DNA of 54,656 nt from Bacillus marinisedimentorum (lineage in GTDB: Bacteria > Bacillota > Bacilli > Bacillales > Bacillaceae_O): contig NZ_LWBL02000017.1 in the NCBI RefSeq assembly GCF_001644195.2, forward strand, positions 1 through 54,656, written 5' to 3'. Position 1 is the stretch's first letter. Each line of letters begins with the position of its first letter. The notes beneath the pieces were generated by a model that saw only the letters and a program-made list of their open reading frames with translations, was not told the origin of the DNA and made no database searches. Of this stretch, positions 26,607 to 35,607 are shown in pieces. A program made the translations under genes and the position numbers.

Positions 26607-28820
26607 TTAATCTGTTTCCGTGTCTTGCGTTTCCTCTTCGCCCTCAGAGTCTTCCACATCGGCACTTTCCTGATCGCTGGCACTGTTACCGTCATCAGGC
26701 CGCTGCAGCTGGGCAACAAGGTAGTCTCCTTCTCTGATTTCACTGCCTGGCTTGATGTTTTGTTCGGTAACAAATCCCGAACCCATAATGTTTGGGCGGG
26801 ATTCCATCAAATCCGCCAGCTTCATCGCATCACGCAGGGACCATCCAGTCATGTCCGGCATCTTTGCCTTTCCTGAAGTGCGCAAGAAGACTTTTTCTCC
26901 CGGTAACACCTGGCTGCCCGCGTGGGGGAGCTGTTTTTCAATCTTGCTGCCGTCACCAAGGATAACAGTCTCAATGCCCTTTTCTTTAAGGCTGCTCATG
27001 ACTGCAGGAGCGTCCATGCCTGCAAATTCAGCGAGCTTTCCTCCATATCGATCCGGTTTTTTTTCAGGCTCCTTCTTTTCCTCAGGTTTGATGTTCAAGT
27101 ACTGCAGGCTGTTTTTCATCACAGTTTTGAAAACGAATGATGTTGGATCTGAACCGAGTTCATGGGGCTCAAGATCCGGCTGCTTTACAGCGACATACAT
27201 GACAAGTTCCGGGTCATCAGTGGGTGCCATGCCCAGGAATGAATAGATATAGTTGCCATTTCCCGACATGTATCGCCCATTGTCACCTACAATCTGGGCG
27301 GTGCCGGTTTTACCGGCGATATCATATCCCTCAATCGCATAAGGCTTCCCTGTCCCTTCAGGAGCGGTGACGACCGTTTCAAGCAAATCGCGGACTTCTT
27401 TTGCCGTCTTTGCACTGATGGGCTTGCCTGCGGTTTCCGGCTTTTTTTCGGCAATTGTTTTACCGGTATTCGGATTATGGACACTTTCAAGTACATACGG
27501 TTTCATCATTTTGCCATCATTCGCAATAGCGGTCGCAGCCTGAATTTGCTGTATTGGGGTTATCGTGCTGCCCTGGCCGAATGCGGTGGAAATCCGTTCT
27601 GATGGATAATTCCACATTATCTTGCTTTTGGCTTCCCCCGGGAGGTCTATTCCCGTTTTTTCATCAAGTCCGAATTTCGTAATATATTGACGCAGGCGGT
27701 CGGTTCCGAGTTTCTCATTGGCAAGGATTGCAAATGCCACATTGGATGAGCGCTGGACGCCCTCACGGAAAGTGATTGTGCCCCACCCCCCCCTATGATG
27801 GTCCCTAATCGGCCAGTCACGCTCGGAAATCTTGTAGGAACCGGATTTATACATTTCATCCGGATTGAATACTCCTTCTTCGATTGCCGCTGCCAGCGAG
27901 AACACTTTCATCGTCGAACCCGGCTCAAATCGGTACGAGATGATGTCATTGCCGAAATTGTTGATATTGCGCAAATTCGGGTCAAAACTCGGCCTGCTGC
28001 TCATCGCCAGGATTTTACCCGTTTTCGGATCAGCAACAACGGCCATCAGCTTCTCCGGTTCATATTTCTCGTATGCCTGTGACATAGCATCTTCTAGAAA
28101 CGTCTGGATTTTTTGGTCAATTGTCAAATAAACGTCATTGCCGTTTTCCGGTTTATTCATCATTTCATCAGGGTCTGGCAACTTAAATCCCGATCTGTCG
28201 CTCAAATATTGGATTTTGCCGTTTTTACCCTTCAGGTGGTCATCCATCGTCTTTTCGATACCCATCGCACCAGAGTAGCTGCCGCTTTCCCCTTTGGCCG
28301 CATAACCGATAATGTGGGAGGCGAATGTTCCATTCGGATAAAACCTTCTCGTATCCCTCATAAAACCGATGCCGGAAATATCAAGGGCATCTATTTTTTC
28401 TTTTAAACTATGACTGATATTTTTGCCGGAAGATCCGAATTCCACCTGGAACCTGTCCTGTGACATCGTTTTTTCCAGTTTGTCTGCTGGAATATCAAGA
28501 TGAGGAGCCAATTTTTCAGCAGCTTCACCGGGGTCTTTGATGTGCACAGGATAATCTTTGTCCAGAATGGCGTATACCGTATAAGATGTAACATCTTCAG
28601 CAATCGCAATGCCGTTCTGGTCATATATGCTGCCTCTGTTTGCCTGGAGCGTGCGCTCTTTCGACCACTTTTCCTCTGCCAGTTCGGCAAGAACCTGGCC
28701 TTCAACTTTACCTGTCACCTGAATCTGGACAAAACGGGCGAGTAAAACAAAAAAGAGCAGCAAAAAAACGATAGTAAGGACTGCTGCTCCCCTGTTGATA
28801 TTCACATTCTTTTTATTCAT
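26607..28820 (-). CDS. pbpB: Septal penicillin-binding protein 2B
   Basis: Essential class B transpeptidase (FtsI type) of the divisome. The 737-aa product has a membrane helix at residues about 12-32 and the dimerisation segment NRGSIYDQNGIAIAED. The transpeptidase domain has active Ser near 302 (FEPGSTMKVFSL), QRSSNVAF and KTGTAQIV. Two C-terminal PASTA repeats (about 590-700) precede an acidic tail rich in E and D. ATG at 28820 is preferred over a GTG at 28829, which is too close to the GGAGA. Confidence 0.96.
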   Translation of the reverse strand: MNKKNVNINRGAAVLTIVFLLLFFVLLARFVQIQVTGKVEGQVLAELAEEKWSKERTLQANRGSIYDQNGIAIAEDVTSYTVYAILDKDYPVHIKDPGEAAEKLAPHLDIPADKLEKTMSQDRFQVEFGSSGKNISHSLKEKIDALDISGIGFMRDTRRFYPNGTFASHIIGYAAKGESGSYSGAMGIEKTMDDHLKGKNGKIQYLSDRSGFKLPDPDEMMNKPENGNDVYLTIDQKIQTFLEDAMSQAYEKYEPEKLMAVVADPKTGKILAMSSRPSFDPNLRNINNFGNDIISYRFEPGSTMKVFSLAAAIEEGVFNPDEMYKSGSYKISERDWPIRDHHRGGWGTITFREGVQRSSNVAFAILANEKLGTDRLRQYITKFGLDEKTGIDLPGEAKSKIMWNYPSERISTAFGQGSTITPIQQIQAATAIANDGKMMKPYVLESVHNPNTGKTIAEKKPETAGKPISAKTAKEVRDLLETVVTAPEGTGKPYAIEGYDIAGKTGTAQIVGDNGRYMSGNGNYIYSFLGMAPTDDPELVMYVAVKQPDLEPHELGSDPTSFVFKTVMKNSLQYLNIKPEEKKEPEKKPDRYGGKLAEFAGMDAPAVMSSLKEKGIETVILGDGSKIEKQLPHAGSQVLPGEKVFLRTSGKAKMPDMTGWSLRDAMKLADLMESRPNIMGSGFVTEQNIKPGSEIREGDYLVAQLQRPDDGNSASDQESADVEDSEGEEETQDTETD

Positions 28821-28841
28821 GCCAATCACGTCTCCGATGAC

Positions 28842-29219
28842 TTAATCCTGAACGACTTTCACGTTATCGCCGTTAAGGGTCAAACCGTTTTTCTTGGCGA
28901 TTTCCCAAATGCGTTCCGGATTGTTTAATTCTGCTACTGACAACTCAAGTTCATTGTTCACTTTCTGCTGTTTGTCAATTGCCGCTTCATATTGCTGGAT
29001 GTCTTTGTTGACAGAGTAAAGTGTAGCATAATTCGAGACAATGATGAAACAGGAAAATGCAAGAATCACAGCGAATCCGAGCGCCAGAAGCTTTTCCCCA
29101 AGCGTGATCCCCTTTTTCCGTTGCGGGACTGGCTGTGTAACTCTCTGCTGTTTTTGCTGATGACGTTCTCTTTGTTGCTGCTGTTGCTTTTGTTGAATCT
29201 CATATGCCAAATTGCTCAC
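28842..29219 (-). CDS. ftsL: Cell-division protein FtsL
   Basis: Small bitopic divisome protein, 125 aa. It has a striking Gln-rich cytoplasmic N-terminus (EIQQKQQQQQRERHQQKQQR), a transmembrane helix (LLALGFAVILAFSCFIIVSNY) and an extracellular heptad coiled coil (INKDIQQYEAAIDKQQ type). It ends ERIWEIAKKNGLTLN, as in Bacillus FtsL. GTG start after GGGGAGG. It lies between rsmH and pbpB, as usual. Confidence 0.95.
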   Translation of the reverse strand: MSNLAYEIQQKQQQQQRERHQQKQQRVTQPVPQRKKGITLGEKLLALGFAVILAFSCFIIVSNYATLYSVNKDIQQYEAAIDKQQKVNNELELSVAELNNPERIWEIAKKNGLTLNGDNVKVVQD

Positions 29220-29247
29220 TGTTTTACCTCCCCAGCATGTTGCTTAT

Positions 29248-30183
29248 TTATTTATTTTTCTCGGCTATGCGCAACTTTGCCGATCTTGCCCGTTTGTTCC
29301 TCTCCATTTCTTGTTCTGACGGGAGGATGGGCTTCCGTGTTATCAATTTCAGTTTTGGCTTATGCTCTTCAGGGACAACCGGCAATCCCGGAGGAAGATC
29401 TGGTCCCTTGCTTTCTCTCCTGAACACCGTTTTGCAAATTCGATCTTCGAGTGAATGGAACGTGATGACGCTGATGCGGCCGCCAGGGGCTATTACATCG
29501 ATCGCCTGCTCCAAGGTGTCTTCAAAAGACTGAAGCTCGTCATTGACAGCAATCCTGATCGCCTGGAACACCCTTTTTGCCGGATGGCCGCCTTTTCTTC
29601 TTGCAGGAGCAGGAATCGCCTCTTTAATAATATCGACCAATTCATGAGTTGTTTCGATGGGTTTTTTTTCCCGGTGCTCCTCAATTTTCCTCGCAATCTG
29701 TTTTGAAAATTTTTCTTCACCGTAACGGAAGAAAATTTTCACCAGCGCGTTGAACTCCCATTCATTTACTACATTGTGGGCAGTAAGGGGTGAATCCTGG
29801 TCCATCCTCATATCAAGAGGAGCATCGTGCTGATAGCTGAACCCCCGTTCAGGTGTATCCAATTGCGGTGACGAAACACCTAAATCAAACAAGACACCGT
29901 CTACTTGATCAACGCCTGACTCCTGCAGTTTCTCTTTTAAATGACGAAAATTGCTTCTGATCAGTTCAAATTTACCTTCGTATTGAGCAAGCTTTTCTTT
30001 CGCATGTTCGATCGCCGTTATATCCTGATCGAACGCATACAGCTTGCCTTCTTCAGACAGCCTGGACAGAATCAGTTCACTGTGACCGGCTCCGCCGAGT
30101 GTACAGTCCACATAGATCCCATCCGGCTTAATACCGAGCCCTTCCACCGCTTCTTCTCTTAATACCGTTTCATGTCCAAACAT
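29248..30183 (-). CDS. rsmH: 16S rRNA m4C1402 methyltransferase
   Basis: SAM-dependent methyltransferase (formerly mraW) that N4-methylates C1402 in the ribosomal decoding centre. The 311-aa product has [13 protein letters not shown], the SAM loop [63 protein letters not shown] and [13 protein letters not shown]. It lies directly downstream of mraZ with a 23-bp gap. Confidence 0.98.
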   Translation of the reverse strand: MFGHETVLREEAVEGLGIKPDGIYVDCTLGGAGHSELILSRLSEEGKLYAFDQDITAIEHAKEKLAQYEGKFELIRSNFRHLKEKLQESGVDQVDGVLFDLGVSSPQLDTPERGFSYQHDAPLDMRMDQDSPLTAHNVVNEWEFNALVKIFFRYGEEKFSKQIARKIEEHREKKPIETTHELVDIIKEAIPAPARRKGGHPAKRVFQAIRIAVNDELQSFEDTLEQAIDVIAPGGRISVITFHSLEDRICKTVFRRESKGPDLPPGLPVVPEEHKPKLKLITRKPILPSEQEMERNKRARSAKLRIAEKNK

Positions 30184-30206
30184 TGCTGCACCTTCTTGTA
30201 CATTGT

Positions 30207-30638
30207 TTAAATATCAAAATCAATCATGTTTTCTGCTATTTCGGAAAAAGACTCTTCAGAATCCGCAAAGTAATCTTCCCATTTTTCCTTGCTCCAAATT
30301 TCGAGACGGTTTGATACGCCGATTACAACGCATTCCTTATCTAGCTTTGCATAATCCCTTAACGGAGCTGCGATATTTACTCTTCCCTGTTTGTCAATCT
30401 CACATTCAGTAGCTCCGGAAAAGAAAAAACGTGTGAATGCGCGGGCATCTTTTTTGGTGAGGGGCAGGGCTTTCATTTTTTCTTCAAGAGCCTTCCATTC
30501 TTCCATGGGATATCCAAATATACATTGATCCAGTCCCCTTGTGAGAACAAATGTCTCCCCGAGGTCTTCCCTGAACTTCGCCGGGATAATCATTCTGCCT
30601 TTCGTATCAACATTATGATGGAATTCACCCATGAACAT
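30207..30638 (-). CDS. mraZ: Transcriptional regulator MraZ
   Basis: AbrB-like DNA-binding protein that controls the dcw cluster through repeats upstream of its own gene. The 143-aa product shows two MraZ repeats: [20 protein letters not shown] then [13 protein letters not shown], and [21 protein letters not shown] then [18 protein letters not shown] start at the ATG at 30638 (MFMGEF), as in Bacillus orthologues; an upstream ATG-like start 5 codons earlier is not conserved. A likely operator is at 30650-30694. Confidence 0.97.
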   Translation of the reverse strand: MFMGEFHHNVDTKGRMIIPAKFREDLGETFVLTRGLDQCIFGYPMEEWKALEEKMKALPLTKKDARAFTRFFFSGATECEIDKQGRVNIAAPLRDYAKLDKECVVIGVSNRLEIWSKEKWEDYFADSEESFSEIAENMIDFDI

Positions 30639-30649
30639 GTCCGGCCGCC

Positions 30650-30694
30650 CCACTTTCTAACATTAACTTACCACAATCCCCCACTTTTCACCAC
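30650..30694 (-). promoter_or_regulatory. Putative MraZ operator (GTGG repeats)
   Basis: Minus strand GTGG occurs at 30691-30694, 30681-30684 and 30671-30674, spaced exactly 10 nt. A fourth (AAAGTGGGG) is at 30650-30653, about two turns further. MraZ proteins are known to bind short direct GTG(G) repeats with such periodicity in front of mraZ. No clear -35/-10 pair was identified. Confidence 0.7.
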
Positions 30695-30721
30695 ACTAAT
30701 TTTAGGTATTCTGTTCACAAC

Positions 30722-30754
30722 AAAAAAAATCCTGCTTTGGCAGCAGGATTTTTT
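30722..30754 (-). terminator. Terminator of bshC
   Basis: AATCCTGCT...AGCAGGATT hairpin flanked by A and T runs between the bshC stop and mraZ. On the minus strand the T run is eight bases. Confidence 0.9.
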
Positions 30755-30843
30755 CCTTCTTTTTTACCTTTTATTGGTTCAGCAAGGCTTCTTTGTCCTT
30801 ACCAATTGCTCTATTATCCGGGAAAAAGGATGGCGGTGAATGG

Positions 30844-32487
30844 TTAAATAAACAGAAGTTTATGGCGGCCGTTCCACTCATAATCCCGGTCGGCGAGCCG
30901 GCCCGGCAAATCAAAGCCGTACCTGTTCAAATAGTACAAAACAGTCCAGATTCTTTCCTGCGGTGCTCCATTAGGGTAGAGCGCAAGGCCGGAATGTTCA
31001 TATTTAAGCAGCCTTATTGCATATTTCCTTTCGATGGCCCGCTCCATTTTCTTTTCAAGCTCGCCAAGAAGCCCCTGGACAAATTTACCGTTTTTCAAAG
31101 CCGCATCCTTTAAGGTCGGATCAACTTTTTCGGCAAGTGTTCGAAGCCTGTTGTGGACAGCGTCCATTTCATCCTTAATATGTGTGATGTCATCTTCTAG
31201 ATGCAGCTGGCGCTGGTGTTCAAGCCACTCATCCTTGAATTTGCCTGTCCCCGCCCGGACAACTTCGGCAACTGGAAGGTCCAGCTCATCGAGATGCCGC
31301 TCAATGTTCCGGTCGATGATCGTTAGAGATAGCCTTGGGATTACAGGCGGCATGTTATAGCCGAACAGATGGAACGCATCCTTCAAGCCGGCCCAGTAAG
31401 CAATTTCACCTGGACCACCGACAAAAGCCGCCACCGGAAGCAAAAACTCCTGCATTAGCGGCCTGCTTACAACATTATTGCTCAGTTTTTCGGGGTGCCG
31501 GTCGGCTTCACGCACAAGTTCATCCATATCATAGAGGCATTCATTCTGCTTGCCGCAAAAAAATGTTTTTCCTTTCGGTTCGAGGAGGATCCGTTCCCCT
31601 TCGAGATGATAAAAAAGATGGCTGCTGTTGACGGCTGTACCAAGCAGATCAGAATAGCCCCTGTCAGTAAGCATTTCAGACCGCTCTTTCACGGCTTTAC
31701 GCAAATCAGCATTCTTTTCAATCAGCATTTTAAAAAACGGCTTTTCAATTTGGCGCAACTCCGGATGATTCGAATCAAGCAGGACAAGCCCGTCTTCGGA
31801 AAACAGTTCCAGCATCAACTTCGAGAAAAACGTTACATATGACCCGCTGTATTCATAAGCTTGCTCCAGCCGCGCTAAAAGTTCCCGCGTATGGACGGTT
31901 TCACCATAACTGCTTACGATACTGTCCACCCATTTCTTCAAATTCCCTTTATCAAGGGTCCTGTCCGATACCGGTATTTTCGCATTTTGCTGTTTATCAT
32001 AAGGGTACGTACGCTTTTTAGCCTCTGCAGTATTTCCAGTGTGCTCCATCACATATACATGATTCACTTCTTCAAGATCGTGGTCTTCCCCTGCCACCCA
32101 AAAAACAGGCACAGCTGGAACACCGTGTTCTTTTTCAATTTGACGGGCCAGCTGAATAATCGAAATCGTCTTATGTATTGTAAAAAGGGGGCCTGTTAAC
32201 AAACCCGCCTGCTGACCTGCCACAACAGCGACAGCGTCGGGTTTCTGCAGTTTCTCAATATTGGCAATGGTCTGGGGGCCGCATGACAGCGAACGGTTGA
32301 AATCGAGCAAATGGTCTGCCAGCTGCTCTCGCTGAAATTCACGCTTTCCAAGTTCATCTATTCTCTTCGCAAACAGGCGGGAATCATCAAGTGAATAATC
32401 AAAAAAACCGCTGATTTTTTCATCATTGCGGACATAGTCACTTGCTGCTGCATTTAATAATGGGATATCCAATTCTTCCACTCTCAA
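30844..32487 (-). CDS. bshC: Putative cysteine ligase BshC (bacillithiol synthesis)
   Basis: Last step of bacillithiol production: adds cysteine to glucosaminyl malate. The 547-aa product has VVAGQQAGLLTGPLFTIHK, PVFWVAGEDHDLEEVNHVYV, LSNNVVSRPLMQEFLLPVAA and FVGGPGEIAYWAGLK, plus a C-terminal coiled coil. All match the BshC/YllA family. The position next to mraZ is conserved in Bacillus. I use the TTG at 32487 (8 nt after AAAGGG); the GTG at 32496 would overlap the ribosome-binding site. Confidence 0.95.
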   Translation of the reverse strand: MRVEELDIPLLNAAASDYVRNDEKISGFFDYSLDDSRLFAKRIDELGKREFQREQLADHLLDFNRSLSCGPQTIANIEKLQKPDAVAVVAGQQAGLLTGPLFTIHKTISIIQLARQIEKEHGVPAVPVFWVAGEDHDLEEVNHVYVMEHTGNTAEAKKRTYPYDKQQNAKIPVSDRTLDKGNLKKWVDSIVSSYGETVHTRELLARLEQAYEYSGSYVTFFSKLMLELFSEDGLVLLDSNHPELRQIEKPFFKMLIEKNADLRKAVKERSEMLTDRGYSDLLGTAVNSSHLFYHLEGERILLEPKGKTFFCGKQNECLYDMDELVREADRHPEKLSNNVVSRPLMQEFLLPVAAFVGGPGEIAYWAGLKDAFHLFGYNMPPVIPRLSLTIIDRNIERHLDELDLPVAEVVRAGTGKFKDEWLEHQRQLHLEDDITHIKDEMDAVHNRLRTLAEKVDPTLKDAALKNGKFVQGLLGELEKKMERAIERKYAIRLLKYEHSGLALYPNGAPQERIWTVLYYLNRYGFDLPGRLADRDYEWNGRHKLLFI

Positions 32488-32530
32488 TCTAAACACCCTT
32501 TCACTCCGCGAACACTGCGTTGGTCATATA

Positions 32531-32562
32531 GCAAAAAGCCCGGCCAATGCAGCCGGTTCTTT
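32531..32562 (-). terminator. Second terminator downstream of the DUF3397 gene
   Basis: On the minus strand a CCGGC...GCCGG hairpin is followed by GCTTTTT. It lies about 45 nt upstream of bshC and backs up the terminator at 32680-32719. Confidence 0.7.
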
Positions 32563-32679
32563 TTTTTTGCAGATGCCGTTAACAATCATTCTCAATCAGT
32601 ATAGCAAAAATGGGAAGCACCACCAACAAATTAGCCCTTTTCAGCCCGCAGACGGAGCGGATTCCCCCAAAAACGGGTA

Positions 32680-32719
32680 AAAAGCGCTTATCAGGCTCTG
32701 TTAGAGCACCAATAAGCGC
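32680..32719 (-). terminator. Terminator overlapping the 3' end of the DUF3397 gene
   Basis: GCGCTTAT/ATAAGCGC stem with a TTTTT tail. The 5' arm is within the last codons of the gene at 32701-33084. Confidence 0.85.
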
Positions 32720-33084
32720 ATGACCAGTCCGTATAAGACCAGTCCAACATACCCGAAGCCAAATAAAAGAAAGTTGAACCGCCAGAACCCTTTCAATACT
32801 TTTTTTATATGAATCTCTTCAGCGAACCTCCACTGCATGAATAAAAAGAATATGATTGTCATAATAAACAATAAAGGAAGGTACCCGGCAACATCTACTT
32901 CCCAGATAACCAGCACCATCGCATAAACAGCCCATATCAAAAAGAATGTGGAAATATCACTTGCCAGCAAAAACGATTTGCGTCGATTTCCAGTCATTTT
33001 GCTGAAAAGAAGAAATGCTGCCGCAAACCCGAGTAATGGAATGGTTACCAGTGTTGCAGCAACACCGGCCAGAACATCAATCAT
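32701..33084 (-). CDS. DUF3397 family membrane protein
   Basis: 127-aa protein with four hydrophobic segments and no catalytic motif. The pattern (IPLLGFAAAFLLFSKMTGNRRKSF, FLLASDISTFFLIWAVYAM, RFAEEIHIKKVLKGFWRFNF type sequence) fits DUF3397, a family commonly found between panE and bshC in Bacillaceae. Function unknown. It overlaps panE by 8 bp and so is probably co-transcribed and translationally coupled with it. GGGGGG precedes the ATG. Confidence 0.8.
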   Translation of the reverse strand: MIDVLAGVAATLVTIPLLGFAAAFLLFSKMTGNRRKSFLLASDISTFFLIWAVYAMVLVIWEVDVAGYLPLLFIMTIIFFLFMQWRFAEEIHIKKVLKGFWRFNFLLFGFGYVGLVLYGLVMRLLVL

Positions 33085-33985
33085 GCGATCCCCCCATTTT
33101 TTCCAGCCCTTTTATACTTTCAAAAACAAACGAAGTCACAGGAAGTTCCATCCCCTTTTCGCGGGCTCTCTCAAGAACGTAACCGCTTATTGCATCAATC
33201 TCAGTTTTCCTGTGATGTAAAATATCATTAAACATCGATGAAGTGTTTGATGCCGTCTGGCTGCAGACAGCGATGACCTTTTCCCGAATACGTTCTTTAT
33301 CAGGAAGGTCTGCCACCTGAAACGCTTCCTCAAACAGCGCATCCATGGTGGTTCGGAAATGGCTGTTTTTGAGCAAAGCGCCGTTTCTCACACGGTATAA
33401 CGCGGTCAGCGGATTAATGACAGCGTTGATCATCAGTTTTTCAGCAAGCATCACATACCAGTCTTCTTCCACCGCTACCGGATAGCCCGTTTCGGTGAGC
33501 TTTCCCCATAATTGCAGCGGCTTTCTGTTTTCGGCGGAAAATGCGCTGATTTTCATTCTGCCTCTCCCGGCATGAAATACATGGTTGTCCGCCTTTTTAT
33601 ATACACCGTGCTCCACAACACCTACAAAGACACTGCCGCGGAGTTTTTTTGCCCAGCTGATATGACTCATTCCATTTTGAAGGAAGACGACCGACTCCTG
33701 GTTACCGCAGGTCACTTGGCCCATGACGTCTGGCAAATCATATTGTTTAACAGCCAAAAAAACGACTTGTTCAGACAGCTCTTCCTGATGAAGAATTTTG
33801 CCTGCTGCTCGTGCCGAGAATACCCCATCGCCGTTTTCATAGATGATTCCGTCCCTGTTGATGAGTTCCGCCTGTTCAATGCGCCGCACATAAACCGTTG
33901 TCCGATACCCTGCTTTGCTCAAATGATAAGCTGTCAAAAGGCCGACAGCACCTCCACCGATTACGCCTATATCTGGTTTTTCCAT
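33077..33985 (-). CDS. panE: 2-dehydropantoate 2-reductase (ketopantoate reductase)
   Basis: NADPH-dependent enzyme of pantothenate synthesis (KPA to pantoate). The 302-aa product has the Rossmann loop IGVIGGGAVGLLTAYHLSKAG, VFLAVKQYDL, VVFLQNGMSH, the catalytic-lysine segment MLAEKLMINAVINPLTALY, and the C-terminal SSMFNDILHHRKTEIDAISGYV. It corresponds to B. subtilis ylbQ by position. The assignment to PanE over other ApbA-family members is likely but not proven by motif. Confidence 0.9.
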   Translation of the reverse strand: MEKPDIGVIGGGAVGLLTAYHLSKAGYRTTVYVRRIEQAELINRDGIIYENGDGVFSARAAGKILHQEELSEQVVFLAVKQYDLPDVMGQVTCGNQESVVFLQNGMSHISWAKKLRGSVFVGVVEHGVYKKADNHVFHAGRGRMKISAFSAENRKPLQLWGKLTETGYPVAVEEDWYVMLAEKLMINAVINPLTALYRVRNGALLKNSHFRTTMDALFEEAFQVADLPDKERIREKVIAVCSQTASNTSSMFNDILHHRKTEIDAISGYVLERAREKGMELPVTSFVFESIKGLEKMGGSHD

Positions 33986-34188
33986 ATGTCCACCCCGGCC
34001 ATCACAAAATTTCCGGCAAAAAAAAGAAACCGTTTCCTCTATGCCATTTATTTTACCAGACAGGAAAAGGCTTCCGGGTAATTTTTTTCTGTTTTTTTCC
34101 GCACTTCTTTGATGTTTTTCAACATATTATAAAATGAAAAGTAAAAAAAGACGCCCGAATAACAGAGACGCTTCCAATATTCGAAAAT
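33986..34188. other. Divergent intergenic region panE/ylbP
   Basis: About 200 bp of AT-rich DNA between divergently transcribed genes. It should hold the panE promoter, but I see no clean -35/-10 pair on the minus strand. No ORF or repeat is seen. Confidence 0.5.
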
Positions 34189-34217
34189 TTGTAACAATTG
34201 AACTTCCGTAGTATAAT
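34189..34217 (+). promoter_or_regulatory. Sigma-A promoter of ylbP
   Basis: TTGTAA (34189-34194), 17-nt spacer, TATAAT (34212-34217). It lies about 115 nt upstream of the ylbP ATG. Confidence 0.75.
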
Positions 34218-34330
34218 AGACTTGAAATCCTGGCAGGGAATATTTGATTATTTGTTCTTTGCAGTGAATTTTCTGTATTTTTATTATATAATGAAAATAT
34301 TATATTATTGATTTCTATTGGAGGGTTGAC

Positions 34331-34825
34331 ATGATGAATGTCACTGTAGAACGTCTGTTAACAAATTATAAGACCCTGGAAGAATTTAAACACTTCAAGC
34401 AATACGGCATACAAGAACTTTCCATGCTGGAAGATCTGCAGGAAAACATTATCGAAAATAACAGCGAGTCGCCTTTCTACGGTATCCGTTACGGCGATAA
34501 GCTGGTTGCCAGAATGAGTCTCTATAAAGTGGAAAGCAAATTCGACCGCACGTTCAATCCGCCGCAGGATTATCTGGAACTCCACAAACTCGAGGTGCTT
34601 CCTGGCTTCCAAAAGAAAGGTTATGGAAAAATCTTAGTGGATTTTGCCAAGAAATCAGGCATGCCAATTATTACAAATCCGCGGGTAAGTTCGGATGAAT
34701 TTTGGGAAAAAATGGGCTTCAAGCCGCTTGATCCCGCCCAGTGCGAAGAAGAAAGCTGCTATGCGTGGTATCCTGACGGCGTAACAAACCGAAATGACGA
34801 AAAAAATACACATCAGGCGTCCTGA
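34331..34825 (+). CDS. ylbP: GNAT-family N-acetyltransferase YlbP
   Basis: 164-aa protein of the GNAT acetyltransferase fold. The acetyl-CoA loop is LEVLPGFQKKGYGKILVDFA (around residue 95), and conserved family blocks are EELSMLEDLQ-like, SPFYGIRYGDKLVARMSLY and DYLELHKLEV. It closely resembles B. subtilis YlbP. Substrate unknown. GGAGGG lies 6 nt before the ATG. It is monocistronic, with its own promoter and terminator. Confidence 0.93.
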   Translation: MMNVTVERLLTNYKTLEEFKHFKQYGIQELSMLEDLQENIIENNSESPFYGIRYGDKLVARMSLYKVESKFDRTFNPPQDYLELHKLEVLPGFQKKGYGKILVDFAKKSGMPIITNPRVSSDEFWEKMGFKPLDPAQCEEESCYAWYPDGVTNRNDEKNTHQAS

Positions 34826-34855
34826 ACGCCTTGCAAGGAATGAAATTCATCATCT

Positions 34856-34894
34856 AAAAAGCGCATCCTCTGGAATCCAGATGCTGCGCTTTTT
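34856..34894 (+). terminator. Bidirectional terminator between ylbP and gerR
   Basis: AAAAAGCGCAtc...gatGCTGCGCTTTTT hairpin, with A run on the left and T run on the right. It can serve both convergent genes. Confidence 0.88.
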
Positions 34895-34898
34895 CTGT

Positions 34899-35525
34899 CT
34901 ATTTTTTTACTTGCTGCAAATTCCCATTCATGTCCATTTTAAAACTGGTATTTTCATCATTCTGTAAAAATACCATCTTGCGGGCCCTTTCCATAATTTT
35001 GATCAGCGCCTTATAGTCTTCCTCCATTAACCGATAATCAGCTATCAGTTTTTTCAGCTCTCCTTCAAGCTCCTGATTCACCGTTTTCAATCTCGCTGTT
35101 TCACGTTCGTGTTCCTCAGTAATCCCTTTCTCGCTGCGACCGCTCTCATTCACTGCCAACTTCTGAGAAAGAACATCAAGCTCGTGCCGGATCCTTTCAA
35201 TGGCCTCTTCCCATACAGGCTGGTCATTCCTTTGTGCGCCTACAGGTTCTTCGACTTCATTTACATCCTGTTTCTCAGAATGGTTTTCTGCTGAAGCGTG
35301 GCTTTTGCGCTGTTTTTTTGCCAGTTCGATTGCCTGCTGATGCGTTTTACGGATAGCAGAATTCCAGCGGAATCCACATGCGGCAGCTGTTCTTGAAAGC
35401 TTTCCCCCCACTTCTTGGAATGCAGCAAGCTGCGTGCTGCCCTCCCTGATATGTCTGAGCACAATTTCTGCGAGAAGCAAATCTTCGTCTTCACTCCATG
35501 CATCCTGCCTTGAAGCCGCCATCAT
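34899..35525 (-). CDS. gerR: RsfA/GerR-family sporulation transcription factor
   Basis: 208-aa DNA-binding protein. The N-terminal Myb/SANT-like domain (WSEDEDLLLAEIVLRHIREG, FQEVGGKLSRTAAACGFRWNS) is followed by a charged linker and a long C-terminal coiled coil (RLKTVNQELEGELKKLIADY). Position corresponds to B. subtilis ylbO (gerR), a regulator of mother-cell and spore coat genes under sigma-E. A weak sigma-E-like promoter is seen upstream. The paralogue RsfA is sequence-related, so naming relies on gene context. Confidence 0.85.
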   Translation of the reverse strand: MMAASRQDAWSEDEDLLLAEIVLRHIREGSTQLAAFQEVGGKLSRTAAACGFRWNSAIRKTHQQAIELAKKQRKSHASAENHSEKQDVNEVEEPVGAQRNDQPVWEEAIERIRHELDVLSQKLAVNESGRSEKGITEEHERETARLKTVNQELEGELKKLIADYRLMEEDYKALIKIMERARKMVFLQNDENTSFKMDMNGNLQQVKK

Positions 35526-35546
35526 CTCATCCCTTTCGTTTTTACT

Positions 35547-35576
35547 ATACGTTATGCGATTGCTAGAAAAGATAGA
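35547..35576 (-). promoter_or_regulatory. Weak candidate sigma-E promoter of gerR
   Basis: Minus strand GTCTATC and CATAACGT separated by 14 nt resemble the sigma-E -35 (kmATATT) and -10 (CATACAmT), with several mismatches. Support is mainly the known sigma-E control of this gene in B. subtilis. Confidence 0.35.
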
Positions 35577-35607
35577 CTACCTTTTCTGCGGGATGATTGA
35601 AAGCCGA

